Shown here: in pieces, positions 1 to 8,131 of the stretch
How positions within the stretch are numbered: position 1 is the stretch's first letter
Layout of the letters: every line of letters begins with the position of its first letter
DNA from: Gemmatimonadota bacterium
Lineage (GTDB): Bacteria > Gemmatimonadota > Gemmatimonadetes > Longimicrobiales > RSA9
NCBI GenBank assembly: GCA_039715185.1
Contig: JBDLIA010000022.1
Coordinates: forward strand, 1-43,515
DNA length: 43,515 bases
Direction: 5' to 3'
The notes under the pieces: model-generated
The model's database searches: none
What the model was told of the DNA's origin: nothing
Seen by the model: the letters and a program-made list of their open reading frames with translations, nothing else
Translations under genes and position numbers: made by a program

Positions 1-1475
1 GCCTCGCTCCACTTCTTTTCCTTGTACGGCCCGTTGATGGCGAAGGCGAAGAGCAGGTTGGCCGCGTCGTCCCCCGAGATGGACCCGGCGTCACGCGCCC
101 GCGACAGCGCCGCGCGCGCGTCCGCCAGCCGGCCCGCCTCGATCAGCCAGGAGGCCATCATGCCGTCGAAGTTGGCGACGCTCTCGTCGATGGCGCGCGC
201 GCTCTCCAGCGTCTCGATGGCGCGATCGAGCTGGCCCGCGTCCTTGCGCACCGTGGCGACCTGCACCAGCAGTCCGGCGTCGTCGGGCAGGGCCGCCTCC
301 GCGCGATCGCCGAAGGCGACGGCGCGGTCGGTCTGCTCCAGCTTGCGCATGGCGTTGAGCATGTTGCGCAGCATGACCGCGTCCGCCGAGTCGGGCTGCG
401 CGGTGAAGACCGCGTCGTAGTTCGCCAGCGCCTTCTCGTACGTGGGGTTGGCCAGGGCCCAATCGGCCTCGTCCTCGGACTCCTCGTAGCGCTGCGCGGC
501 GGGCAGCGCGAAATGCCCGATGTAGAGCTTGAGCGTCATGTCCTCGGGCGCGTACTCGACGCCCTCTTCGGCGAGCGTCAGCGCGCCCGCCGGGTCGCCG
601 GCTTCCATCAGGTCCAGCGCCACGCGCAGCCGCACGTCCACGTTGCCCGGGTCGAGCTCGAGCATCTGCCGGAAGTAGCCCAGCGCGCGCTCGCCGTCGC
701 CCAACAGCGTCGCCGCGTACCCGGCGCTCTGCATCGCGCCCTCGTGCACCGGGTTCTGCTCCAACACTGCATCGAAATCGGACAGCGACCCGTGGACGAG
801 CTGGTCGCGCTCCCCTGGGCTACCGTTGGTGCCCTCCATGCCCTCGGCCTTGCCGAGCTTGGCGCGGCCGCGCGAGTACAGCGCGGTCTGCATGGTGGGG
901 TTGATCGCCAGCGCCTCCTCGCAGGTGCGCAACGCGTTGTCCCACTGCTGGCTACCCACGTAGTCCACGCAGATAGCCGCGGAGCGAAGCTGCTGCACGT
1001 AGTCCTGGAAGGCGCCGTGGATCTCCTGGGCGGCGTGGTCGTCGTCGGTGCTCGAGAACTCCGGCACCGTGAACGGCTCGCCGTTGCGCGCGCCCTGGAA
1101 GTTGGAGTTCACGATGCGCGTGCTGTTGGTCTCGGTGTACTCCCCGCAGAAGATGAGCTCCACGCTCATCTGCACGGCGAGCTGGCGCCACTGGATGCAC
1201 CCCAGGTCCTTCTCCTTCAGATCGAACTCGCGCAGCTTCTTGCGGATCTCGTCCCGCTCCACGGACACGTGCGTGTCCATGTCGTCGATCAGGTCGCGCA
1301 GCTTCTCCGACACGTCCTTGCCGAAGTTGTCCTTCGCGCCCTCGAGCGGCTCCAGATTCGGAACCAGAACCTTGAAGCGGCCCTGTCCCTGCAGGGGCGG
1401 CGCCAACGCAATGGCTGCCGCGAGTGCTAGGAACGGGCCGAGCATCGCGGCTCGCTTTAAGGAGTGCGGGATCAT
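1..1475 (-). CDS. Secreted TPR protein, C-terminus outside window
   Basis: The frame is open from an ATG at 1475 to the left edge, giving 491 visible residues. The ATG has a GGAGAG ribosome site about 8 bases upstream. Residues 1-32 form a signal peptide (Lys/Arg start, Ala/Leu-rich core, then LQGQG). Residues about 33-110 (FKVLVPNLEP onward) resemble the short alpha/beta domain of FlgO/CsgG/LpoB-type envelope proteins; this is inferred from the pattern only. From about residue 150 onward there are tetratricopeptide units, for example 'ALRTCEEALAINP' and 'ALGYFRQMLELDPGN'. TPRs bind proteins, so a periplasmic scaffold or outer-membrane accessory role is likely. It is divergent from the DUF4105 gene and no neighbour suggests a specific partner. 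Confidence 0.85.
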   Translation of the reverse strand, partial: MIPHSLKRAAMLGPFLALAAAIALAPPLQGQGRFKVLVPNLEPLEGAKDNFGKDVSEKLRDLIDDMDTHVSVERDEIRKKLREFDLKEKDLGCIQWRQLAVQMSVELIFCGEYTETNSTRIVNSNFQGARNGEPFTVPEFSSTDDDHAAQEIHGAFQDYVQQLRSAAICVDYVGSQQWDNALRTCEEALAINPTMQTALYSRGRAKLGKAEGMEGTNGSPGERDQLVHGSLSDFDAVLEQNPVHEGAMQSAGYAATLLGDGERALGYFRQMLELDPGNVDVRLRVALDLMEAGDPAGALTLAEEGVEYAPEDMTLKLYIGHFALPAAQRYEESEDEADWALANPTYEKALANYDAVFTAQPDSADAVMLRNMLNAMRKLEQTDRAVAFGDRAEAALPDDAGLLVQVATVRKDAGQLDRAIETLESARAIDESVANFDGMMASWLIEAGRLADARAALSRARDAGSISGDDAANLLFAFAINGPYKEKKWSE

Positions 1476-1693
1476 GGGGTGCTCTCTCCGATCGCCTGGT
1501 CGGTCGTTGGTACGGCCGCGAATCCAACCGCGACTTTGCCGGCTGTAGATAACCCGGTCCGGCTTGGTTTGTTCGTTTCGGTTTCGCAGGCGCGCACGAT
1601 ACCCGCTAAGGGTTTCCACCGCAAGCGAAATCGGGACGCGCCCATTACTTAGAAGCAAACCAGGGGCCACGCGTCACATCACCGGCGCAGGCA

Positions 1694-3166
1694 ATGGCGG
1701 TCGTGGACCGCGGTTGGCGCCGATTCCGGGGTTCGGCGATATTGGCATGCCCGCCGCGGCCGGGCGGGCCCCGAAACCCGTCGGCGTCTGGTCGTCTACC
1801 ATGGAGAACGTACCTGTCCCATCCGAGTGACACGCCGACGCGAGGCGCGCACAGCGAGCGTCGCCGGGGTCGCCTCGCGGCCTCCCTGGCCGCCGCCGTC
1901 CTTCTCGCCACGGCGAGCGCGGCGGTCGGACCGTGGTCGGCCGCGGCTCAGGAGGCCCCGCTCGAATCCCCGGGGCCGGGCGTCTATCTCGTGACCTTCG
2001 GACCCGGCGCGGCGGTATGGGAGCGCTTCGGGCACAACGGCATCTGGATCGTCGACAATGAGCTCGGCGTGGACCGGATCTACGACTGGGGCAGGTTCTC
2101 CTTCGGCGACGGTTTCGTGAGCCGCTTCCTGAAGGGCTACCTCCGCTACTGGATGGGATCGGCCCCGTCCTGGGCCTACTTCCAGACGTACCGCGAGGTC
2201 GATCGATCCATCTGGGTTCAGGAGCTCGCGCTGGACGCGCGGGCCCGGCGCCGACTGCTGGCCTCTCTCCAGGAGCTGGACACCGATGCGCGGCGTTTCT
2301 ACGACTACAACTACTACACGGATAATTGCTCCACGCGCGTGAGGGACGCCCTCGACGAGGCCGCCGGTGGCGCGCTTGCCCGGCTCCTCCAGGCAACGCC
2401 CGCGACCGGCAACTACCGCTCGCACACGCAGCGGCTGACCGCCGTCGATGTGGCCCTGAACGCCGGCCTCCTGCTGGCGATCGGACCGCGCGTCGACGCG
2501 CCCGCCACCGCGTGGCAGGAGTCCTTCATCCCCATGGCTCTGCGCGCGCACGTTCGCGCGGCCGAAGTCGCCCGGCCCGACGGCTCGATCGAACCGCTCG
2601 TGCGGCGCGAGTGGACCATCCACCAGTCCACCGCGGTCGCGCCCCCCGAGGCGCCGCCCTCCCTCATCCCCAAGCTGCTCGCGTTGGGGTTGGGCCTCGC
2701 GGCGCTGATCGCCCTGCTCGGGTCTCGCGCCGGCGCCGCGCGCGCTGGGTGGAGCCGGCGAGGCCTGGCCCTGGTCGTGGGCGGCTGGGGACTGCTCGCC
2801 GGCTTGTTGGGGACCATCATCCTGGGCCTCTGGCTGGGCACCGAGCACGTGTTCACCTACGGCAACGAAAACGTCGTCCAGATGACCCCGCTGTCGCTCG
2901 GGCTGGCGATCTTGGGACCCATCGCCATCCTGCGCGGCCGCGCCACCCGGCTGGTAGCGGGCCTTTCCGCGGCGGTGGCGGCCCTTTCGGCAATCGGCTT
3001 CTTCGCGCAGGTCCTGCCGGGGCTGGACCAGGTGAACGGGGCCATCGTGGCGCTGGCCCTGCCCGTCCATCTCGCGACCGCGTGGGCGCTCAGGGGAGGA
3101 GCCGCGTACGGACGCCCTCGCGCGGCTCCAAGGGACGCCGCGGGCGGCGCGCTGGAAGGCGGCTGA
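1694..3166 (+). CDS. DUF4105 (Lnb N-terminal-like) membrane protein
   Basis: After a hydrophobic export segment (about residues 60-85, ending AAAQ) comes a DUF4105-type domain: 'WERFGHNGIWI', 'YDWGRFSFG' and the conserved cysteine in 'DNCSTRVRDAL' with nearby aromatic residues. In the family this region resembles a papain/NlpC-like cysteine fold exposed outside the cytoplasm. The C-terminal 170 residues contain about five membrane spans, so the protein couples an extracytoplasmic enzyme-like domain to a membrane bundle. The substrate is unknown. The start is uncertain: the ATG at 1694 has no good ribosome site and leaves an unusually long Arg/Pro-rich lead before the signal segment, so translation may begin at a non-ATG codon nearer 1814. 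Confidence 0.8.
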   Translation: MAVVDRGWRRFRGSAILACPPRPGGPRNPSASGRLPWRTYLSHPSDTPTRGAHSERRRGRLAASLAAAVLLATASAAVGPWSAAAQEAPLESPGPGVYLVTFGPGAAVWERFGHNGIWIVDNELGVDRIYDWGRFSFGDGFVSRFLKGYLRYWMGSAPSWAYFQTYREVDRSIWVQELALDARARRRLLASLQELDTDARRFYDYNYYTDNCSTRVRDALDEAAGGALARLLQATPATGNYRSHTQRLTAVDVALNAGLLLAIGPRVDAPATAWQESFIPMALRAHVRAAEVARPDGSIEPLVRREWTIHQSTAVAPPEAPPSLIPKLLALGLGLAALIALLGSRAGAARAGWSRRGLALVVGGWGLLAGLLGTIILGLWLGTEHVFTYGNENVVQMTPLSLGLAILGPIAILRGRATRLVAGLSAAVAALSAIGFFAQVLPGLDQVNGAIVALALPVHLATAWALRGGAAYGRPRAAPRDAAGGALEGG

Positions 3167-3193
3167 GGCACACCTTCGGGCGTGGCCGCCGCC

Positions 3194-3229
3194 TGGACGA
3201 GCCGGCGGTCCAGCGGCTAGTTTGAATAC
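3194..3229 (+). promoter_or_regulatory. Candidate leaderless promoter
   Basis: TAGTTT at 3218-3223 fits the TANNNT form of a -10 element and lies exactly 6 bases before the ATG at 3230. TGGACG at 3194-3199, 18 bases upstream, is a weak -35 match. The ATG has no Shine-Dalgarno sequence. This is the pattern seen for leaderless mRNAs in several phyla. The same 6-base spacing occurs before the gene at 31108. Confidence 0.35.
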
Positions 3230-3832
3230 ATGAGTAGCCCCAATCGCCGCCTTCCCTTGTTCGTCCTGCCGAGCGTGCTGTATCCAGGCATGCAGATGCC
3301 GCTGCACATCTTCGAGCCCCGATACCGACGGATGGTGGCGCGCTGCGTGGAGACGAGCGGCGAGTTCGGGCTCGTCTACCACGACCCGGACGCATCCGGC
3401 CCCTTCCTGATCGACGAGGGCAGAGTGGGCTGCGCCGCACGCATTCTGGAGTTCAAGCCCATCCCCGACGGCCGCTCTCTGATCCTCGTGCAGGGCGTGG
3501 AGCGGTTCGCCATCCGGGACGGCATCGAGTCCGAGGAGCCATTCTACGAGGCGCTCGTCGAGTCGTACGTGGACTACGCGGCTGTCGGAGCCGGTCTCCG
3601 GGCGCGCAGAGCCGACTCCATCGGCTTGTTCCGCGAAGTCGCGGCCAGGGCCATGGACGCCGGGGCCACGCTGCCCTGCGTGGACGAGGACCGCGAGACG
3701 TCGTTCCTGCTGGGGGAGCGAATCCACCTCGAGATGGGGTGGCGCCAGGCGCTGCTGGAATCGCGCAACGAGTTCGACCGGCTGGATCGCATAGACGCCG
3801 TGCTCAGGGCAGTCCTCTCCCGATACGAATAG
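3230..3832 (+). CDS. Lon N-terminal-type substrate-binding domain protein
   Basis: A 200-residue protein that matches the LON substrate-binding domain almost end to end: 'LPLFVLPSVLYPGMQMPL', then 'HIFEPRYRRMV', then 'GCAARILEF' and 'LVQGVERFAI', and a helical C-terminus. There is no AAA+ or protease domain, so it is a stand-alone member of the family, as is common in bacteria. These proteins are presumed to bind unfolded or regulatory proteins, but their role is not settled. It is a cytoplasmic single gene, downstream of the DUF4105 gene by 63 bases and probably transcribed on its own from the promoter candidate just before it. Confidence 0.9.
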   Translation: MSSPNRRLPLFVLPSVLYPGMQMPLHIFEPRYRRMVARCVETSGEFGLVYHDPDASGPFLIDEGRVGCAARILEFKPIPDGRSLILVQGVERFAIRDGIESEEPFYEALVESYVDYAAVGAGLRARRADSIGLFREVAARAMDAGATLPCVDEDRETSFLLGERIHLEMGWRQALLESRNEFDRLDRIDAVLRAVLSRYE

Positions 3833-4055
3833 GGGTCTCCAGGGGGTCACTCGGCTCTGGCGTTTTGCAAGCCCCGTAACGGATTGCACCGCTCCGAGCG
3901 GACGCTTCGTGCCACGCCACTTCAAGTAATACTTCATGTTGTAGCCTTCAACTATCTCCCTTTTATGGTCATTGTGGCGATGTAGGGATATCTGGCATGG
4001 CGGCTGCTCAAGTTCTTACGCGCTCCCTGGTCCTGCCAGCTCGTACAAGGGTGTC

Positions 4056-5168
4056 ATGCAAGATCTCGAGTCAGCTAGGATTCTGATCGTCGACGACGAG
4101 CCGGCCAACGTCCGGCTCATCGAGAGAGTGCTGCGCGGGGAGGGGTTTCACCACCTCGTGAGCACGACCGATCCCACGGAAGTCCTCACACTTTTCGCCA
4201 AGGAAAAGCCGGACCTGATCCTGCTGGACCTGTGGATGCCCGAGAAGGACGGCTTCCAGGTTCTCGAGGACCTGGTGCCGTGGATCCCCCAGGACACCTA
4301 CCTGCCCGTTCTCGTGCTGACGGGAGACACGAGCGCGGACATCAAGGCGCGCGCTCTCGCCAGCGGAGCCAAGGACTTCCTCACCAAGCCGTTCAGCCCG
4401 GGCGAAGTGCTGCTGCGCATCAAGAACCTGCTGGAGACGCGCATGCTCCACCTCCGTGCGGAGGTGCACAACCACCTCCTGGAGGAGATGGTTCGCGAGC
4501 GCACGCGCGACCTGCACCAGGCGCGCCTGGAGATTCTACAGCGCCTGGCCCGGGCCGCGGAGTACCGCGATGACCAGACCGGCGAACACACCAGGCGAGT
4601 GGGCGAGCTGGCGGGCCGGCTGGCGTCGCGCATCGGCGCGCCCGAAGAGCACGTCGAACTGATCCGGCGCGCCGCGCCTCTGCACGACGTCGGCAAGATC
4701 GGGATTCCGGACGGCGTCCTGCTCAAGCCGGGCCGGCTTTCCCCCAAGGAGCTGGACCTGATGCGGCAGCACTGCGCAATCGGGGCGAACCTGCTCTCCG
4801 GCAGCGGCGTGCCCCTGCTGGACGTCGCCGCCACCATCGCGCTCACGCACCACGAGCGCTGGGACGGCACCGGCTATCCCGAGGGCCTGAAGGGGGAGAG
4901 CATCCCGCTCGCGGGCCGAGTGGTAGCGGTCGTCGACGTATTCGACGCGCTGCTCCACGAGCGTCCCTACAAGGCCGCGATGGAGCTTCCCGAAACGGTG
5001 CAGGCGCTGGAGGACGGCCGAGGCACGCATTTCGATCCCGTGGTACTGGACGCGTTCCTGGACATGATCCGCGAGAGCCTGACCGGTGAGCCCGCGCTCG
5101 GCGTTGAAGCCGCAGGGGAACTCGCTGCGGCGCACGGGCGACCGACGGATGGAGGTCGGGCCGCCTGA
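4056..5168 (+). CDS. Response regulator with HD-GYP domain (c-di-GMP phosphodiesterase)
   Basis: A 370-residue cytoplasmic protein. Residues 5-125 are a receiver domain: acidic pocket DD at 13-14, phospho-acceptor Asp58 in 'LLDLWMP', Lys in 'LTKPFSPGE'. A coiled linker (about 130-165) leads to an HD-GYP domain with the metal-binding pair His210-Asp211 in 'HDVGKIGIP', 'THHERWDGTGYP' (GYP at 273-275) and 'VVDVFDALLHERPYK'. All signature residues are present, so hydrolysis of c-di-GMP is expected, controlled by phosphorylation. The ATG at 4056 is chosen because AAGGG lies about 8 bases upstream and the receiver starts at once; an earlier in-frame ATG would add unrelated sequence. It is followed after 26 bases by a hybrid histidine kinase, its probable partner. 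Confidence 0.95.
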   Translation: MQDLESARILIVDDEPANVRLIERVLRGEGFHHLVSTTDPTEVLTLFAKEKPDLILLDLWMPEKDGFQVLEDLVPWIPQDTYLPVLVLTGDTSADIKARALASGAKDFLTKPFSPGEVLLRIKNLLETRMLHLRAEVHNHLLEEMVRERTRDLHQARLEILQRLARAAEYRDDQTGEHTRRVGELAGRLASRIGAPEEHVELIRRAAPLHDVGKIGIPDGVLLKPGRLSPKELDLMRQHCAIGANLLSGSGVPLLDVAATIALTHHERWDGTGYPEGLKGESIPLAGRVVAVVDVFDALLHERPYKAAMELPETVQALEDGRGTHFDPVVLDAFLDMIRESLTGEPALGVEAAGELAAAHGRPTDGGRAA

Positions 5169-5194
5169 CGGCCCTGCCACGCCGCGGCCCACCG

Positions 5195-7897
5195 ATGTCA
5201 GAACCCGCCGACGCACGCACTCCGGACGCGGAAGCCGTCGGCAATGTCGCTTCGGTGACCGCTCCGAGGGACGCTCACGAGGGTCCGCGGACCGTGGACG
5301 TAGGGTTCCTCTCCTCCTGGGACCTGATCCGGGACCGGCTGGTGGGGGCGTCGCGCTGGAAGGTCATGAGTGGCCCGATCGCCACCGCCACCGCGCTCGT
5401 GTCCATGGAGCTGATGGCTTCCTTTGGCGTGGACATCGTTCCGGTACCGGTCGTCGCCCTGTTGTTGGTCCTGTACTCGGCGGTGGTAGGCGGACTTCTA
5501 CCGGGGGTCACGGCCGCGGCGTTCGTGACCGGATACCACGCCTACTTCGTCGCGATGCCGGACCGCAGCCTGGGGGCCATCGACCTCAGACCGTTCTACA
5601 TCCTCGCCACGGCGGCCCCGGCGGCGGCTCTCGCCCCGAGGGTGGTGCGGGACTGGTTCGGCGAGCTCTTCCTGCAGAACGACACCGAGAAGGCGCGGGC
5701 GCTGGAGCGCGCGCGCTTCCTGGCGGAAGCCAACGCGCTCCTCGACACCTCGCTGGGCTTCGATACGACGATCGAGCGGCTGGCCTGCCTGCCTGTCCCG
5801 CGGATGGCCACGTGGACGGCCGCCTACGTGTACGACGAAGGCGGCAGGCTTCAGCGGGTCGCGGTGCACGCGGACGCACAGGAACTGACCAGCACGCTGG
5901 AAACCGCCTTCAGGCGCGCGCCACTTTCCCCCAACCACCCGCACCCCCTCGACGGTGTCCTGGCGGTCGCCGGGTCGGGCGAGGTGTTGCGCAAGGAGCC
6001 CGACAATCGCGCCCACCTGGCGCTGTACGCGCGCACCAACCAGGAGCGCCTCGAGCTGGAGGCGCTACAGCCCCGAGAGATCCTGATGGTCCCCATGCAG
6101 GCGCGGGGACGCCCGCTGGGGGCGATGGTATTCGCGCGGACCGGTGAGGGCGCGGGCTTCTCGCGCCATGACGCGGAGCTCGCGAGCGAGTTCTGCATGC
6201 GCGCCTCGCTCGCGGCGGATAGTGCCCGGCTGTACGACGCGGCGGTGTCGGCGCGGGCGGAGGCGGAGGCGGCCACGGTCCGGGTCAGCGGCATCCTGGA
6301 GAGTCTGACCGATGGCTTCCTGGCCTTCGATGAGGAGTGGCGCTTCAGCTACGTCAACGGCACCGGGGAGCGTCTGTGCGGACGCCCACGACGGGAGCTC
6401 CTCGGGCGCGACTTCTGGGAGGCGTTCCCCGAGCTTCTCGGCACGCGCTTCCACCGGATCTGCCTGGAGGCGGCCGAGGGACGGCGCGCGCGCCGGATGG
6501 AGCTACAGCTCCACTCGTTCGCCGACGCGCCCTGGCTCGAGGTGAACATCTTCCCATCGGTGAACGGCGTGTCGATGTTCTGCAGGGACATCTCCTCCCG
6601 CCGGGAGGTGGAGGACGCCCTCTCTCATAGCGAAGCGCAGCTCCGCCAGTCGCAGAAGATGGAGGCGGTGGGCCGCCTCGCGGGTGGAGTCGCGCACGAC
6701 TTCAACAACATCCTCATGTCGATCATGGGGTACGCGGAGTTGGTCAACAGCAGGCTGCCCGACGACGAGGCGCTGCGCTCCGACATGGCCGAAATCAGCC
6801 GTGCGGCGGGCCGGGCCCAGGCGCTCACACGCCAACTCCTGGCGTTCAGCCGCAAGCAGGTCCACGAGCCGCGGCCGCTGGACCCCAACGAGGTGATCGA
6901 GCAGGTCCAGCGTATGCTGAGGCGGCTCATTGGCGAAGACGTCGCCCTGGTCACTCACCTCGATCCGGCGGTGGGCACCGTGCACGGCGACCCGAGCCAG
7001 ATCGAGCAGGTCCTGCTGAACCTGGCGGTGAACGCGCGCGACGCGATGCCGCTCGGCGGAATCCTGACAATCGAAACGGCCAACGAGGCGCCCGATCCCG
7101 CGCGCGACTTCGGCTCCGAGGTGCTCACCGGGCCGTGCGTGCGCATCTCGGTGACCGACACCGGCGAGGGCATCCCCGAGGACGTGCTCCCCAACATCTT
7201 CGAGCCCTTCTTCACCACCAAGCCGCGAGGCAAAGGCACCGGCCTGGGGCTGGCGACGGTGTACGGTGTCGTCACGCAGATCGGCGGCGACATCGCGGTG
7301 CGGAGCGTACCGGGCAGGGGTACGCGGTTCGACATTCTGCTCCCGCGGGATGCCGCGCCGCCGGTGCCCCTCGACGGGTACGCTGCATCAATGCCCGCAG
7401 ACGAGCCGGATCCCGGCGACGAGACGTCCTCCGCCACGGTCGCCGGGGACGTCGAGAGCAGGCGTCCGAGCCGCTCGCCCGGCCCAGCGCGCGCCGGTAC
7501 CCCCCTCACCTCCAACGGCATCGTCATCCTCGTCGTGGAGGACGAAGACGCCGTGCGCCGCTTCGTGAGCGACGTCCTGCGACTCAATGGCTACGAAGTG
7601 GTGTCGGCCGAAAACGGCAGGCTGGCGTTGGACGCGCTGGCCAGCGGCGTGAACCCCGACCTGGTGCTGACCGACGTGGTGATGCCCGAATTGGGCGGCC
7701 GCGAGCTCGCCGAGCACCTGGTCGCGGAAAGGCCCAGCCTGCGGGTGCTGTTCATGTCGGGGTACGCTGAATCGGAAGTGGCCCATCAGGGGGCGCTGGC
7801 GCCGGGGACGGAACTGCTGGAGAAACCCTTTGGGTCGGACGCCCTGCTCGACGCCGTCCGGACCGGCCTGTCCCGACCCGAATCGGGCGCGGCCTAG
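5195..7897 (+). CDS. Membrane hybrid histidine kinase (GAF-PAS-HisKA-HATPase-REC)
   Basis: 900 residues. Residues about 60-155 hold roughly four membrane spans. Then come a coiled segment, a GAF-like domain (about 175-350), a PAS domain (about 365-465, 'ILESLTDGFLAFDEEWRF'), and a HisKA domain with the phospho-acceptor His501 in 'GGVAHDFNNIL'. The HATPase domain (about 560-720) has 'NLAVNARDAMP', 'DTGEGIP' and 'GKGTGLGLATVYG'. The receiver (about 773-893) has Asp827 in 'LTDVVMP' and Lys in 'LLEKPFG'. All catalytic boxes are intact. It senses a membrane or cytosolic signal and probably passes phosphate to the HD-GYP regulator encoded just upstream. No strong ribosome site precedes the ATG. Its 3' end meets the opposite-strand cluster with only 42 bases between. 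Confidence 0.95.
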   Translation: MSEPADARTPDAEAVGNVASVTAPRDAHEGPRTVDVGFLSSWDLIRDRLVGASRWKVMSGPIATATALVSMELMASFGVDIVPVPVVALLLVLYSAVVGGLLPGVTAAAFVTGYHAYFVAMPDRSLGAIDLRPFYILATAAPAAALAPRVVRDWFGELFLQNDTEKARALERARFLAEANALLDTSLGFDTTIERLACLPVPRMATWTAAYVYDEGGRLQRVAVHADAQELTSTLETAFRRAPLSPNHPHPLDGVLAVAGSGEVLRKEPDNRAHLALYARTNQERLELEALQPREILMVPMQARGRPLGAMVFARTGEGAGFSRHDAELASEFCMRASLAADSARLYDAAVSARAEAEAATVRVSGILESLTDGFLAFDEEWRFSYVNGTGERLCGRPRRELLGRDFWEAFPELLGTRFHRICLEAAEGRRARRMELQLHSFADAPWLEVNIFPSVNGVSMFCRDISSRREVEDALSHSEAQLRQSQKMEAVGRLAGGVAHDFNNILMSIMGYAELVNSRLPDDEALRSDMAEISRAAGRAQALTRQLLAFSRKQVHEPRPLDPNEVIEQVQRMLRRLIGEDVALVTHLDPAVGTVHGDPSQIEQVLLNLAVNARDAMPLGGILTIETANEAPDPARDFGSEVLTGPCVRISVTDTGEGIPEDVLPNIFEPFFTTKPRGKGTGLGLATVYGVVTQIGGDIAVRSVPGRGTRFDILLPRDAAPPVPLDGYAASMPADEPDPGDETSSATVAGDVESRRPSRSPGPARAGTPLTSNGIVILVVEDEDAVRRFVSDVLRLNGYEVVSAENGRLALDALASGVNPDLVLTDVVMPELGGRELAEHLVAERPSLRVLFMSGYAESEVAHQGALAPGTELLEKPFGSDALLDAVRTGLSRPESGAA

Positions 7898-7939
7898 GGG
7901 GCGGGCAAAGCGGCGTCCTGAGACCCCGAATGCCCCACC

Positions 7940-8128
7940 CTACGCGCTACCCCCTCCTCGCGGCCGCAGCGCGTACAGGGCCGCGACCACGGCGATGGCC
8001 GACAGGATGAAGATCCACGAGGTGTTGAAGTTGTTGACGATGGCGGACGCCACCCCCTTCACGAACCCCCACAAGTCTCCCAGCACCCTCAGCAGAAACT
8101 GCCCGAAACGAATCAACGCCTGCTGCAT
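7940..8128 (-). CDS. Small single-span membrane protein
   Basis: A 62-residue protein with an amphipathic N-terminal half ('LIRFGQFLLRVLGDLWGFV') and one clear membrane span (about 36-55, 'WIFILSAIAVVAALYAL') ending in a basic, Gly-rich tail. A GGAGGAGG ribosome site lies shortly before the ATG, overlapping the stop of the upstream deacetylase-like gene (4 bases from stop to start). It is the last gene of the 20-gene minus-strand cluster. I do not recognise a family. Its position suggests a small accessory subunit of the polysaccharide machinery. Confidence 0.7.
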   Translation of the reverse strand: MQQALIRFGQFLLRVLGDLWGFVKGVASAIVNNFNTSWIFILSAIAVVAALYALRPRGGGSA

Positions 8129-8131
8129 GGT

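Noticed and set aside
1796-3937. A 713-codon open frame on the minus strand, opposite the DUF4105 and Lon-domain genes.
   Set aside because: Low-complexity composition with no motif; the plus strand carries recognisable domains throughout.
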